Source of the DNA: Vreelandella populi
GTDB lineage: Bacteria; Pseudomonadota; Gammaproteobacteria; Pseudomonadales; Halomonadaceae
Length of the DNA: 64,000 nucleotides
Direction of reading: 5' to 3'
NCBI RefSeq assembly: GCF_003989825.1
Contig: NZ_RZHE01000012.1
Location: forward strand, 1 to 64,000
Part shown: positions 19,314 through 29,578 of the stretch, piece after piece
Layout of the letters: every line of letters begins with the position of its first letter
Position numbering within the stretch: position 1 is the stretch's first letter
Program-made: the position numbers and the translations under genes
The notes under the pieces: model-generated
Told to the model about the DNA's origin: nothing
Seen by the model: the letters and a program-made list of their open reading frames with translations, nothing else
Database searches by the model: none

Positions 19314-20045
19314 ATGAGTCAAAACACACGGGAATCGCTTTCAGCATTAATGGATAGCGAAAGCGATGAGCTGGAATTACGCCGAGTGTTGAAGGCACTA
19401 CCAAATGACGCTGATGCGGCAGATAGGTGGCGACGTTATCACTTGGCGCGCAGCATGATGCAGCGTGAGCAGGGTGTCGATGTCAGCGTCGATCTGTCCG
19501 CTGGCATTATGGCACGCTTACAAAATGAGCCTGCGCCAATCTCCCTTGATAGCCAGGAGAATGCTGCACCACGCACAAATAATATCTCCTTTGCACGAGG
19601 TGCAGGGGTCGCAGCAGCGGTATCACTGATGGTGATCACCGGCGTACAGTTTTTTGGCAACAGCGGTTCAACCTCGCAGCCGGGTGGCGATCTTGCCGCG
19701 ACGACGCAAGATAACGCTTTGTCAGGTCAAGTGCAGCCAGTAAGCCTTGGGGCTCAGCCAGCCTCTTTAGCATCTTCCGGTATGCCCATGTTTGAGCCGA
19801 CACCTTTCCGTCTTAATGGACAGGCGCAAAGTGGGCTAATGAACGTCAGCGAGTCAGGTTTTTCTTCGGTGGCTATACCGCAAAGCGCTACCATGCAGCA
19901 GACCAATACCATTGATGTTGACCAGATAAGGCTTCTTCAATCATATCTTGAGCAGCACTCTCAAGGGGCTGCCTACGGTAATGGCGACAGCTGGATGCCC
20001 TTGATGCGCTCGTCTTCCGTCACTGAACCGTTAGGTCAGCGCTAA
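19314..20045 (+). CDS. rseA: Sigma-E anti-sigma factor RseA/MucA
   Basis: The 243-residue protein has the cytoplasmic RseA N-terminal domain at about residues 5-70 (ESLSALMDSESDELELRRVLKAL, DRWRRYHLARSMMQRE). A single membrane segment is at about 98-116 (GVAAAVSLMVITGVQFFG). The rest is a periplasmic tail rich in Ser, Gln and Pro. It binds RpoE and releases it after regulated proteolysis. The periplasmic tail is the part protected by RseB. The call rests on domain plan and position between rpoE and rseB. Confidence 0.9.
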   Translation: MSQNTRESLSALMDSESDELELRRVLKALPNDADAADRWRRYHLARSMMQREQGVDVSVDLSAGIMARLQNEPAPISLDSQENAAPRTNNISFARGAGVAAAVSLMVITGVQFFGNSGSTSQPGGDLAATTQDNALSGQVQPVSLGAQPASLASSGMPMFEPTPFRLNGQAQSGLMNVSESGFSSVAIPQSATMQQTNTIDVDQIRLLQSYLEQHSQGAAYGNGDSWMPLMRSSSVTEPLGQR

Positions 20046-20096
20046 ACGCGGTTGTCCTGTATTAAAACGGTATCTTTAAGTGAAGGAATGAACGGC

Positions 20097-21056
20097 ATGA
20101 TGGTGACCTGGCGAAACAGGCTAATCGCATGGGGCGCGGTAATGAGCGTAAGCCTGTTGCCTTTAAGCGTATATGCTCAAAACGCTACCCCTAACATATG
20201 CTTGGAAGGCGCTTCTTTTGAGGCGCCGCAAATTCCACAGCAATGGTTAGAACTTAGTTTACAGGCCAGCCACTGCTACACCTTTCAAGCCAGGGCAGTC
20301 GTTATCAATTCTATTGACGTACGCACGCTGGCGCTTTCCCACCGCATTCAAGAAGGCGTTCGCCAACAGGTAGTGCAACAGCTCGATGGTCCTTCAATCA
20401 GCGTTGAACGCCGCTCTAGGGTGGGGCAGTTGGCATGGGAATCAACAGGTGAAGGCGGTGCCTTTCCATCACTGAAAGGTTGGGCTGAGCATGCTTCCCG
20501 GTTTTATGATATTGCCTTGGAAGAAGGGGCGCGGGTCGCTGGCCGCGATGCAGTCAAGCTGCGTTTTGAGCCTAAGGATCACCAGCGCTACACTCACGAG
20601 TGGTGGCTGGATAACACGACCGGGCTATTGCTTAAGCATGTATTAAGTGATTCTGCAGACCGCATTCTGGAGACATTTCAGGTCACCCAGCTAAATGAGC
20701 CTGAGCGCTATACGGGCGAAATCACGGTAGATGTCATACCTAGCCCCCCTGCGCCGGAATGGCATGCCACGTGGCTACCTGAAGGATTTATGCCTCAGCC
20801 GGTAGCCTCCTCGGATGGCAAACCCCATCAGCGTCTGTACAGCGACGGTCTGGCAACTATCAGTATATTTGCTGAGCCTCAGGGCAGCGCGCTGATGCCT
20901 GAGCAGGGGCTGAAGAGTGGCGTTCATCAAATTGGCGTTTCATCCATCGCTGTTGAAGAACATGTTGAAAACGATCAGCGCTGGCAACTAGTGGGCATTG
21001 GCGAGCTTCCGCCCTCAATGTTGCAGCGTATTGTTCACTCGGTTGAGTTTGAATAA
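20097..21056 (+). CDS. rseB: Periplasmic sigma-E regulator RseB/MucB
   Basis: The 319-residue protein has a signal peptide (about residues 1-27, ending VYAQ) and a MucB/RseB fold: a LolA-like N-terminal half (YTFQARAVV, DVRTLALSHRI, GRDAVKLRFEPKDHQRYTHEWWLD) and a smaller C-terminal domain (WLPEGFMPQP, LYSDGLATISIFAE). It senses lipopolysaccharide or mislocalised outer-membrane lipid and protects RseA from the site-1 protease. I start at the ATG at 20097 because the AAGGA at 20083-20087 is well spaced for it. A TTG at 20052 and an ATG at 20088 are also in frame. Confidence 0.9.
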   Translation: MMVTWRNRLIAWGAVMSVSLLPLSVYAQNATPNICLEGASFEAPQIPQQWLELSLQASHCYTFQARAVVINSIDVRTLALSHRIQEGVRQQVVQQLDGPSISVERRSRVGQLAWESTGEGGAFPSLKGWAEHASRFYDIALEEGARVAGRDAVKLRFEPKDHQRYTHEWWLDNTTGLLLKHVLSDSADRILETFQVTQLNEPERYTGEITVDVIPSPPAPEWHATWLPEGFMPQPVASSDGKPHQRLYSDGLATISIFAEPQGSALMPEQGLKSGVHQIGVSSIAVEEHVENDQRWQLVGIGELPPSMLQRIVHSVEFE

Positions 21057-21085
21057 ACGTTGCCAGTATCCAAAGATACCTAATA

Positions 21086-21565
21086 ATGACTCAATCAACT
21101 CAAGACAATAACACGGTTGCGCGTCCTCATTGTGATGCCATTCAACGTATGGGTTATGTGGTGGGATATACCGCTGATGGATTGCTGGTTGATGTATCCA
21201 TCAAAGAGGCTTGCCGGCAGTGCGCCCAAGGCCGCGGTTGCGGTATGGGTGTGCTGGCTCGAAAATCGCGGCAGCGTGTTGAAGTCAGTTCTTCTTATAA
21301 TTCTTCCCAATGTCGTGAGCGATACCCGCTGGGTTCTAGCGTCGCCTTGGTGCTGGAGCGCTCGGAAATAACCCTATTGGCAGTTCTGGTTTACGCTTTT
21401 CCGCTTCTGCTGGCGCTGCTGTTAGCCGGTGGTGTAACGATGTTGAACGTCTCTCCATGGCTTGCACCGGCCAGCTTTTTTATAACGTTATTACTTGGTT
21501 TGATAGGTTTGAGACATTTGCTTAGCGGGCGAACGGAACGCTTTCGCCCTCGGTTGGTCAGTTAA
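21086..21565 (+). CDS. rseC: RseC/MucC family inner-membrane protein
   Basis: The protein has 159 residues with an N-terminal Cys-rich soluble part (CRQCAQGRGCGMG, residues about 39-51) and two membrane segments near residues 98-117 and 124-144. This is the RseC plan. RseC acts positively on sigma-E and is also linked to SoxR reduction and thiamine synthesis in other bacteria; its mechanism is not well known. It lies 29 bases after rseB in the sigma-E operon. The four cysteines could bind an Fe-S cluster, which is inference. Confidence 0.88.
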   Translation: MTQSTQDNNTVARPHCDAIQRMGYVVGYTADGLLVDVSIKEACRQCAQGRGCGMGVLARKSRQRVEVSSSYNSSQCRERYPLGSSVALVLERSEITLLAVLVYAFPLLLALLLAGGVTMLNVSPWLAPASFFITLLLGLIGLRHLLSGRTERFRPRLVS

Positions 21566-21629
21566 TTGCCTTGCAGCTTGCATAAGCTGCATTCCTTCGT
21601 TTGATGTCTGCTTTACTAGGAGCTCTAGC

Positions 21630-23042
21630 ATGAAGCGCTTGGTTCTTCCTTCCACACTATGGCTATGTCTAACGGCGTTATTACTCGTCGGGCAAACTGC
21701 CTATGCTTATGATTTGCCGGATTTTACTGAGCTGGTTGAAGAGGCGGCCCCAGGGGTTGTCAATATTTCTACCAGCCGTACCATTCAGCGCGGTAATGCC
21801 CCTTCTATAGACGGGTTTGGCGGCCAGGAAATACCAGAAATCTTCCGGCATTTTTTTGGTGACAGCTTCCCCATGCCACCTGGTAGAGGACAAGGGCGTA
21901 GTGAAGAACGCCAGTCGCTGGGATCCGGTTTCGTGATCAGCAATGACGGCTACATCATGACGAACGCACACGTGGTACAAGACGCTGATGAGATTCTGGT
22001 GCGTTTGAACGACCGCCGAGAGCTGCCTGCAGAACTGATTGGCAGCGATACCCAGACGGACGTTGCCCTGTTAAAGATTGATGCCACCGATCTGCCTGTT
22101 TTGAATATGGGTAACTCCGACAATCTAAAAGTGGGCGAGTGGGTTGCCGCGATTGGTTCTCCGTTTGGTTTCGACCATTCGGTCACCGCCGGCATTGTGA
22201 GTGCGATTAACCGAACGCTTCCGCGTGACGCTTACGTCCCGTTTATTCAAACAGATGTTGCGATTAATCCCGGTAACTCGGGCGGTCCGCTGTTTAACTT
22301 GGATGGCGAAGTGGTCGGAATTAACTCTCAAATCTTTACCCGCAGTGGCGGCTTCATGGGGCTGTCGTTTGCGATTCCCATTAATGTGGCCATGGACGTT
22401 GCCGACCAGCTACGCGAAGGCGGCCATGTTGACCGCGGCTGGCTTGGCGTCATGATTCAGCCGGTATCACGTGATCTGGCTGAATCTTTTGGTATGGACA
22501 ACGCCAGTGGTGCACTAATTGCGGATCTAGACCCTGAAGGTCCCGCGGCTCAAGGCGGCTTACGCGCAGGCGATGTGATTATTAGCGTAAATGGAGATGA
22601 GGTTGATCGTTCAAGCACACTGCCGCGCCTGATTGGCCGCGTTGCGCCAGGTAGCGATGTCGAACTCACCCTGATGCGCGATGGCGAACAGGTGACCGAA
22701 ACTGTTGAACTTGGCCACTGGCCCGACTCAGAAGCCGCGAAGCAAGGCGAAGGCAGCAATAACCAAGTGCGTTTGGGCATTTCAGTCGCTGAATTGGATG
22801 ACGCTACCCGCGAACGCTTGAATATCGACGGCGGTATTGAAGTGCGTCAGGTTGAGCCTGGTAGCGTGGCGGCGCAGGCGGGTCTGCTGGCAGGCGATGT
22901 GCTGGTAAGCATTGACCACCGTGGCGTCTCTTCCGCGGATGAGCTTTTGAGTATCGTTGAAGACTTACCCAGCGACCGCGCTATCCCACTACGAATTTAC
23001 CGCGACGGCCGTTCACTTTTTATTGCTCTGCGCCTCGAATAA
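21630..23042 (+). CDS. mucD: Periplasmic serine endoprotease MucD/DegP-like
   Basis: This 470-residue HtrA-family protease has a signal peptide ending near TAYA-Y (residue 26). The trypsin-like domain carries His114 (TNAHVV), Asp144 (TQTDVALLKI) and Ser217 (NPGNSGGPLF). Two PDZ domains follow, about residues 265-355 and 375-465. MucD degrades misfolded envelope proteins and restrains AlgU signalling in Pseudomonas. Its place after rseC matches algU-mucABCD. A GC-rich hairpin follows the stop codon. Confidence 0.93.
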   Translation: MKRLVLPSTLWLCLTALLLVGQTAYAYDLPDFTELVEEAAPGVVNISTSRTIQRGNAPSIDGFGGQEIPEIFRHFFGDSFPMPPGRGQGRSEERQSLGSGFVISNDGYIMTNAHVVQDADEILVRLNDRRELPAELIGSDTQTDVALLKIDATDLPVLNMGNSDNLKVGEWVAAIGSPFGFDHSVTAGIVSAINRTLPRDAYVPFIQTDVAINPGNSGGPLFNLDGEVVGINSQIFTRSGGFMGLSFAIPINVAMDVADQLREGGHVDRGWLGVMIQPVSRDLAESFGMDNASGALIADLDPEGPAAQGGLRAGDVIISVNGDEVDRSSTLPRLIGRVAPGSDVELTLMRDGEQVTETVELGHWPDSEAAKQGEGSNNQVRLGISVAELDDATRERLNIDGGIEVRQVEPGSVAAQAGLLAGDVLVSIDHRGVSSADELLSIVEDLPSDRAIPLRIYRDGRSLFIALRLE

Positions 23043-23060
23043 TCCCTTCTGCACCTATCC

Positions 23061-23083
23061 AGTCCGGCGGCTCTCGCCGGACT
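23061..23083 (+). terminator. Hairpin after mucD, weak terminator
   Basis: AGTCCGGCG and CGCCGGACT form a perfect 9-bp stem with a 5-base loop 18 bases after the mucD stop. There is no clean T run (GCTGTTCC follows), so it may be a weak terminator or an mRNA-end stabiliser. Confidence 0.5.
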
Positions 23084-23285
23084 GCTGTTCCTATCCCGCG
23101 CATATACAATATCGCCTATCTCTTTAATGAACATAGCTAAAGCGGCTACGGCGTTGAGTCGTGCTAGCATAAAAGCGATATACAGGCTTAACAGGAGCGG
23201 CAATTAGCTGCTTGATGTTGGGTGCGTCGTGTTCGATAGCACGCGACAACATTGAACGGTACAATGGTCGAAAATTGCCATTGAG

Positions 23286-23322
23286 CGCAGCCATGCAAAA
23301 TCATTTAACGTGCATGGCTGCG
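23286..23322 (+). repeat. 12-bp perfect inverted repeat in the lepA leader
   Basis: CGCAGCCATGCA (23286-23297) and TGCATGGCTGCG (23311-23322) are perfect inverted copies around a 13-base AT-rich loop. The repeat ends 25 bases before the lepA start. With no T run it is not a terminator. It could be an mRNA stem-loop that affects lepA translation, or an operator for a dimeric protein. The rest of the 305-base mucD-lepA gap shows no gene. Confidence 0.6.
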
Positions 23323-23347
23323 TACATACCCCGGAATAAGCCATCTA

Positions 23348-25162
<1,815 letters not shown>

Positions 25163-25176
25163 GGAAGCTATCCTCC

Positions 25177-25980
25177 ATGGATTTTTCATTACTGCTGGTA
25201 CTGGCCGTTGTCATTTCAGGGGTCATCTATTTAATTGATGCGGTCTGGCTGCGTCGCAAGCGGCGCGCGCGCCTGGCCAAGGCGGAAGCGGCAACGACTG
25301 ATGGCGTGGATGCGCCCACCCGGGACAAGTTGCTCAAGGAGCCTTGGCCTGTGGATTATGCGCGCTCATTTTTCCCGGTACTGCTGGTGGTGCTGGTGGT
25401 GCGCAGCTTTATTGTCGAGCCGTTTCAGATTCCATCTGGCTCAATGCGCCCAACTCTTGAAGTGGGCGACTTCATACTGGTGAACAAGTTTGCCTATGGG
25501 CTGCGCCTGCCGGTCGTGCATGATCGTATTCTCGAAGTCGATGACCCGGAGCGCGGCGATGTAATGGTGTTTCGCTTTCCCGATGAGCCCTCGGTCAACT
25601 TTATCAAGCGTGTGGTAGGCCTGCCGGGCGATCGTATTCGTTACGAAGACAAGCAGCTTTACATCAATGGTGAGCCGGTCGCCAAGACGCTGCTGGAAGA
25701 GGGGCCGGAAACGGCGCCACAAGAGCTATTATTGCAAGAGCAGCTGGGCAGCGCGAACCATGCGATTTACAACAACCCGCGTGCGCCTGGCCCGCAAATG
25801 GGGGAAGTGGAAGTCCCTGAAGGTCACTACTTCATGATGGGTGACAACCGCGACCACTCCAACGACAGCCGCTACTGGGGCTTTGTGCCTGAAGAGAATA
25901 TTGTGGGGCGGGCATTTGCCGTCTGGATGCACTGGGATGGCGGGCTGCCAAGCTTTAACAGCGTGCGGCGAATTAAATGA
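25177..25980 (+). CDS. lepB: Signal peptidase I
   Basis: The 267-residue inner-membrane serine/lysine peptidase removes signal peptides from secreted proteins. Two membrane segments are visible (about residues 4-22 and 64-80). The nucleophile Ser89 sits in PSGSMRPTL, the general base Lys144 in FIKRVVGLPGD, and the late box is GDNRDHSNDSRYWG. Positions are within two residues of the E. coli enzyme (Ser91/Lys146). It follows lepA and precedes rnc, the usual order. Confidence 0.96.
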   Translation: MDFSLLLVLAVVISGVIYLIDAVWLRRKRRARLAKAEAATTDGVDAPTRDKLLKEPWPVDYARSFFPVLLVVLVVRSFIVEPFQIPSGSMRPTLEVGDFILVNKFAYGLRLPVVHDRILEVDDPERGDVMVFRFPDEPSVNFIKRVVGLPGDRIRYEDKQLYINGEPVAKTLLEEGPETAPQELLLQEQLGSANHAIYNNPRAPGPQMGEVEVPEGHYFMMGDNRDHSNDSRYWGFVPEENIVGRAFAVWMHWDGGLPSFNSVRRIK

Positions 25981-26044
25981 GTTGCTATAAATTAGTTCTG
26001 GTTAGTCATGTCACTTTAGTTAACGTCAATGACGTAGGAGCCCT

Positions 26045-26737
26045 GTGAGTAATTCCTTAAACGCTTTTTGCCGACGAATCGGCCACACCTTTGGCGACGA
26101 GTCGCTTTTGGAGCTGGCCATGACGCACCGAAGCTACGGTGGTCGCAACAATGAGCGCCTGGAATTTCTGGGTGACTCGATTGTTAATTTCGTTATCGCG
26201 GAAGCCCTGTTTCAGCGTTTTCCCCAGGCGAGAGAAGGCCAGCTGTCGCGCCTCCGGGCGCGGTTGGTGAAAGGCCAGACGCTAGCTGAGCTTGCCCGAG
26301 AAATGACCTTTGGCGAATGTCTGCGCTTAGGGTCTGGAGAAATGAAAAGCGGTGGCCACCGCCGCGAGTCGATTCTGGCGGATGCAGTCGAGGCGATTAT
26401 CGGTGCGATTTATCTGGACGCTGGTATGGATGTTGTCCGGGAAAAGGTGTTGTCCTGGTATGCCGAACGACTTGAGAGTATTTCGCTGCAAGATACCCAG
26501 AAAGACCCCAAAACACGCTTACAAGAGTTTTTGCAGTCGCGCCAGGCGGCGCTACCGCGTTATGAAGTGGTCTCTGTAAAGGGCGAGGCGCATGCCCAGA
26601 CCTTTACCGTGGAGTGCTACATTGATCTACTAAGCGAGCATACCACCGGTAAAGGCCCTAGCCGCCGCCATGCTGAGCAGCAGGCGGCCGAAGAAGCGCT
26701 TTCGTACCTTGAGAAAAAACCAGGAGACAAATCATGA
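26045..26737 (+). CDS. rnc: Ribonuclease III
   Basis: The 230-residue double-strand RNA endonuclease processes rRNA precursors and many mRNAs. The catalytic domain carries [10 protein letters not shown] (residues 36-45) and the later acidic pair in [18 protein letters not shown]. The dsRNA-binding domain is at about 157-225 ([32 protein letters not shown]). The start is a GTG at 26045 with a TAGGAG ribosome site just upstream. Its end overlaps the start of era by four bases. Confidence 0.96.
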   Translation: MSNSLNAFCRRIGHTFGDESLLELAMTHRSYGGRNNERLEFLGDSIVNFVIAEALFQRFPQAREGQLSRLRARLVKGQTLAELAREMTFGECLRLGSGEMKSGGHRRESILADAVEAIIGAIYLDAGMDVVREKVLSWYAERLESISLQDTQKDPKTRLQEFLQSRQAALPRYEVVSVKGEAHAQTFTVECYIDLLSEHTTGKGPSRRHAEQQAAEEALSYLEKKPGDKS

Positions 26738-27633
26738 GCCAATCCTGCGGCTTTGTGGCCATCGTTGGACGGCCAAACGTAGGCAAGTCAACCCTCATGA
26801 ATCGAATTCTGGGGCAGAAAATCTCAATTACTTCACGGCGCCCGCAAACAACGCGCCACCAGGTAATGGGCATTAAGACGGTCGATGACACGCAGTTTAT
26901 CTACGTGGATACGCCCGGCATGCACATCATGTCGAAAGACCGCAACAAAGCGATCAACCGCTTTATGAACCAGGCGGCGACCCAGGCCCTGCGTGATGTT
27001 GACTGTGTGGTGTTTATTATTGACCGCACCCGCTGGACTGACGAAGACCAGGCGGTACTTAAGCGTCTTGAGCACGTCAAAGCGCCGGTGATTCTTGCGG
27101 TCAACAAGGTTGATCGCTTGCAGGACAAGGGGGATCTACTGCCCTGGCTTGCTGACGTGGGCGCGCGGCGTGAATTTGCAGCCGTTGTACCTATTTCAGC
27201 CAAGCACGGCACTCAGGTTGATACGCTGGAAGAGGAAGTCGCCAAGTACCTGCCGGAAAGCGTCCACTTCTTCCCCGAAGACCAGATTACCGACAAGAGC
27301 CTGCGCTTCATGGCCGCGGAGCTGGTGCGTGAAAAAGTCATGCGTCAGCTGGGTGACGAGCTGCCGTACCAAATGACGGTAGAAATTGAAGAGTTCCGCG
27401 AAACCGAACGGGTCACCCATATCAGCGCCCTGATTCTGGTGGAACGCCAGGGGCAGAAGGTGATCCTGATCGGTGAAAACGGTGACCGGATCAAGAGTAT
27501 TGGTCGCGAAGCGCGTCTGGATATGGAGCGTGCGCTGGGCACCAAGGTAATGCTTAACCTGTGGGTTAAGGTGAAACGCGGCTGGTCGGATGACGAGCGC
27601 GCATTGAAAAGCTTGGGTTACGATCTCGATTGA
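26734..27633 (+). CDS. era: Ribosome-assembly GTPase Era
   Basis: The protein has 299 residues. The GTPase domain shows G1 GRPNVGKST (residues 12-20), G3 DTPGMH and G4 NKVD. The C-terminal KH domain has [23 protein letters not shown], which binds the 3' end of 16S rRNA. Era is essential for 30S maturation. ATGA overlap with rnc implies coupled translation, and recO follows with near-overlap. Confidence 0.97.
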   Translation: MSQSCGFVAIVGRPNVGKSTLMNRILGQKISITSRRPQTTRHQVMGIKTVDDTQFIYVDTPGMHIMSKDRNKAINRFMNQAATQALRDVDCVVFIIDRTRWTDEDQAVLKRLEHVKAPVILAVNKVDRLQDKGDLLPWLADVGARREFAAVVPISAKHGTQVDTLEEEVAKYLPESVHFFPEDQITDKSLRFMAAELVREKVMRQLGDELPYQMTVEIEEFRETERVTHISALILVERQGQKVILIGENGDRIKSIGREARLDMERALGTKVMLNLWVKVKRGWSDDERALKSLGYDLD

Positions 27634-27641
27634 GCACCGCC

Positions 27642-28334
27642 ATGTCAGCGGAGCCAGCATTCCTACTACACCGCAAGCCTTACCGTGAAACCAGCGCGTT
27701 AGTGGATCTGTTAACGCTCAATAATGGCCGTATACGCGCCGTTGCCCATGGCGGGCAGCGGCCGGGGTCCAAGTCGCGCCAACGTCTGCAGCCATTTACA
27801 CCGTTGTTTGTCAGCTGGCGCGGTGATCGTGAGTTGAAGCGGCTTACCCTGATGGAGTCGCGTGGGCAAACGGCGCTTTTAGCGGGTGAAGGGTTATTGT
27901 GCGGTCTTTACGCCAATGAAATCGCCACGCGGCTACTGCCGCTGGAGCTCCCTGCGGCGGATGTTTTCGCCTTTTATACCGCTCTTCTGGAGGCATTGCC
28001 TAAGCCTGCCGAGCGCGCCTTAGGCCTGCGTCGTTACGAGTGGGCGCTGCTTGAGTCGCTTGAAGCCACCCCGCGTTTTTGCACGCCCGAGGGTCACATG
28101 CTTGATCCACAGACTCGCTACCGGTTCGATTCTCAAAGCCGCGCTTTTTTACCTTCAGGCCAAGGGCTTGAGGGGCGTACGCTGCGTTATATTGAACAGG
28201 GTGATTGGGACCATGTGGGTTTGGCGAACGCGCTGAAATCCGTTATGCGGGCTGCGCTTGCGCCGCATTTAGGCTCTACTGCTTTGCGTTCCCGGGAACT
28301 CATGCTGGCCATGGCCCATCGGCGTCAGCCATAG
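27642..28334 (+). CDS. recO: DNA repair protein RecO
   Basis: The 230-residue protein has the RecO N-terminal OB fold ([37 protein letters not shown]) and a helical C-terminal part ([13 protein letters not shown]). RecO anneals single strands and, with RecR, loads RecA on SSB-coated DNA. The usual zinc-finger cysteines of some RecO proteins are not evident, as in other gammaproteobacterial forms. I use the ATG at 27642; a TTG at 27630 overlapping the era stop would add four residues. Place between era and pdxJ is conserved. Confidence 0.92.
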   Translation: MSAEPAFLLHRKPYRETSALVDLLTLNNGRIRAVAHGGQRPGSKSRQRLQPFTPLFVSWRGDRELKRLTLMESRGQTALLAGEGLLCGLYANEIATRLLPLELPAADVFAFYTALLEALPKPAERALGLRRYEWALLESLEATPRFCTPEGHMLDPQTRYRFDSQSRAFLPSGQGLEGRTLRYIEQGDWDHVGLANALKSVMRAALAPHLGSTALRSRELMLAMAHRRQP

Positions 28335-28368
28335 TTTACGTTTACGACTTTTTGGATTGGAGACCGCT

Positions 28369-29193
28369 ATGCATCCTCCTCGTATTTTACTTGGCGTTAA
28401 TATTGACCACATTGCTACCCTGCGCCAAGCCCGTGGCACCCGTTACCCAGACCCCGTGCAGGCGGCGCTGGTTGCCGAAGAAGCGGGCGCTGACGGTATT
28501 ACCGTACATCTGCGCGAAGACCGTCGCCATATTCAGCCCCGGGATGTGCGGCTGCTCGCAGAAGTGCTCAATACGCGTATGAATCTTGAAATGGCGGTGA
28601 CCGAGGAAATGCTGGCGCTGGCCGAAGAAATCCGTCCAGCTCACGTTTGCCTGGTACCTGAAAAGCGCGAGGAGTTGACCACCGAAGGGGGGCTGGACGT
28701 CGTAAGCGGCTTTGCAGATATTGCCAAGGCATGTGAACGGCTCAAGAACGCTGGGTGTGACGTATCGCTGTTTATTGATCCTGATGAAACGCAAATTGAG
28801 GCTGCCGAGCGTGCGGGTGCCCCGACCATTGAGCTTCATACGGGGGCTTATGCTGAAGCAAAACCGGGCAGCCCGGCTGCCAACACCGAGTACGAACGCC
28901 TGACGGCGGCTGCCACGCAGGCAGTGTCGCTTGGGTTGGTGGTTAACGCAGGTCACGGGCTTCACTACCATAATGTGGAAGCCATTGCGGCACTGCCTGG
29001 TGTCAACGAATTGAACATTGGCCATGCGATTATTGCGCGTGCGCTGTTTGTGGGTCTTAAAGAAGCCGTGCAAGAGATGAAACGCCTGATTATTGCCGGT
29101 CAGGAAGCCGGGTTAATGGCCGCACTGGATGCTCACGATCATGAACACGATCACGAGGATGGCCATGTCCACCACAACTGCTGCGGTCACTAG
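28369..29193 (+). CDS. pdxJ: Pyridoxine 5'-phosphate synthase with His/Cys-rich tail
   Basis: The 274-residue enzyme makes pyridoxine 5'-phosphate from 1-deoxyxylulose 5-phosphate and 3-amino-2-oxopropyl phosphate, the ring-closing step of vitamin B6 synthesis. Family motifs are [50 protein letters not shown] and [13 protein letters not shown]. coli PdxJ ends near residue 243. Here the last 20 or so residues form an extension with eight His, many Asp/Glu and a Cys-Cys pair ([19 protein letters not shown]), which looks able to bind metal. The ATG at 28369 is preferred over a TTG at 28357. AcpS follows after three bases. Confidence 0.95.
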   Translation: MHPPRILLGVNIDHIATLRQARGTRYPDPVQAALVAEEAGADGITVHLREDRRHIQPRDVRLLAEVLNTRMNLEMAVTEEMLALAEEIRPAHVCLVPEKREELTTEGGLDVVSGFADIAKACERLKNAGCDVSLFIDPDETQIEAAERAGAPTIELHTGAYAEAKPGSPAANTEYERLTAAATQAVSLGLVVNAGHGLHYHNVEAIAALPGVNELNIGHAIIARALFVGLKEAVQEMKRLIIAGQEAGLMAALDAHDHEHDHEDGHVHHNCCGH

Positions 29194-29196
29194 GCA

Positions 29197-29574
29197 GTGA
29201 TTGTAGGAATCGGTTCGGATATCGCCCGGGTTGCACGTTTTGTTCAAGCGGTTGAACGCCATGGCCCTCGCTTTGCCAAACGTATTCTGGGTGCCGATGA
29301 GTATGCCGTATGGCAGCTAAAGGGCGAGCCTACGGCCTACCTGGCAAAGCGCTTTGCAGCCAAAGAAGCCTTTGTCAAAGCGCTGGGGCTTGGTCTTCGG
29401 GGGGGAATGCAGTGGGGCGATATTCAGGTGCTCAATGATGCGCTGGGCAAACCCTATCTGAAGCTAAGCCAGGAAGCCGAGCGGCTCATGCAGGCATCCG
29501 GCGCCACTGCCAGCCATATCACGTTAAGCGATGAAGCTGAGTACGCCGTAGCCTTTGTCGTTATAGAGCGCTGA
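29197..29574 (+). CDS. acpS: Holo-[acyl-carrier-protein] synthase
   Basis: The 125-residue phosphopantetheinyl transferase moves 4'-phosphopantetheine from CoA to the serine of apo-ACP, making fatty-acid synthesis possible. Signature segments are VGIGSDIARVARF at the N terminus, with the Mg2+ aspartate, and LAKRFAAKEAFVKALG in the middle. The start is GTG at 29197, three bases after pdxJ. The gene ends five bases before the convergent gacS. Confidence 0.95.
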   Translation: MIVGIGSDIARVARFVQAVERHGPRFAKRILGADEYAVWQLKGEPTAYLAKRFAAKEAFVKALGLGLRGGMQWGDIQVLNDALGKPYLKLSQEAERLMQASGATASHITLSDEAEYAVAFVVIER

Positions 29575-29578
29575 GCGC

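Noticed and set aside
26014..26029. TTTAGTTAACGTCAAT before rnc as a possible fourth LiuR site
   Set aside because: It lacks one base of the motif so the half-sites are out of register, and rnc is a housekeeping gene with no link to branched-chain metabolism.
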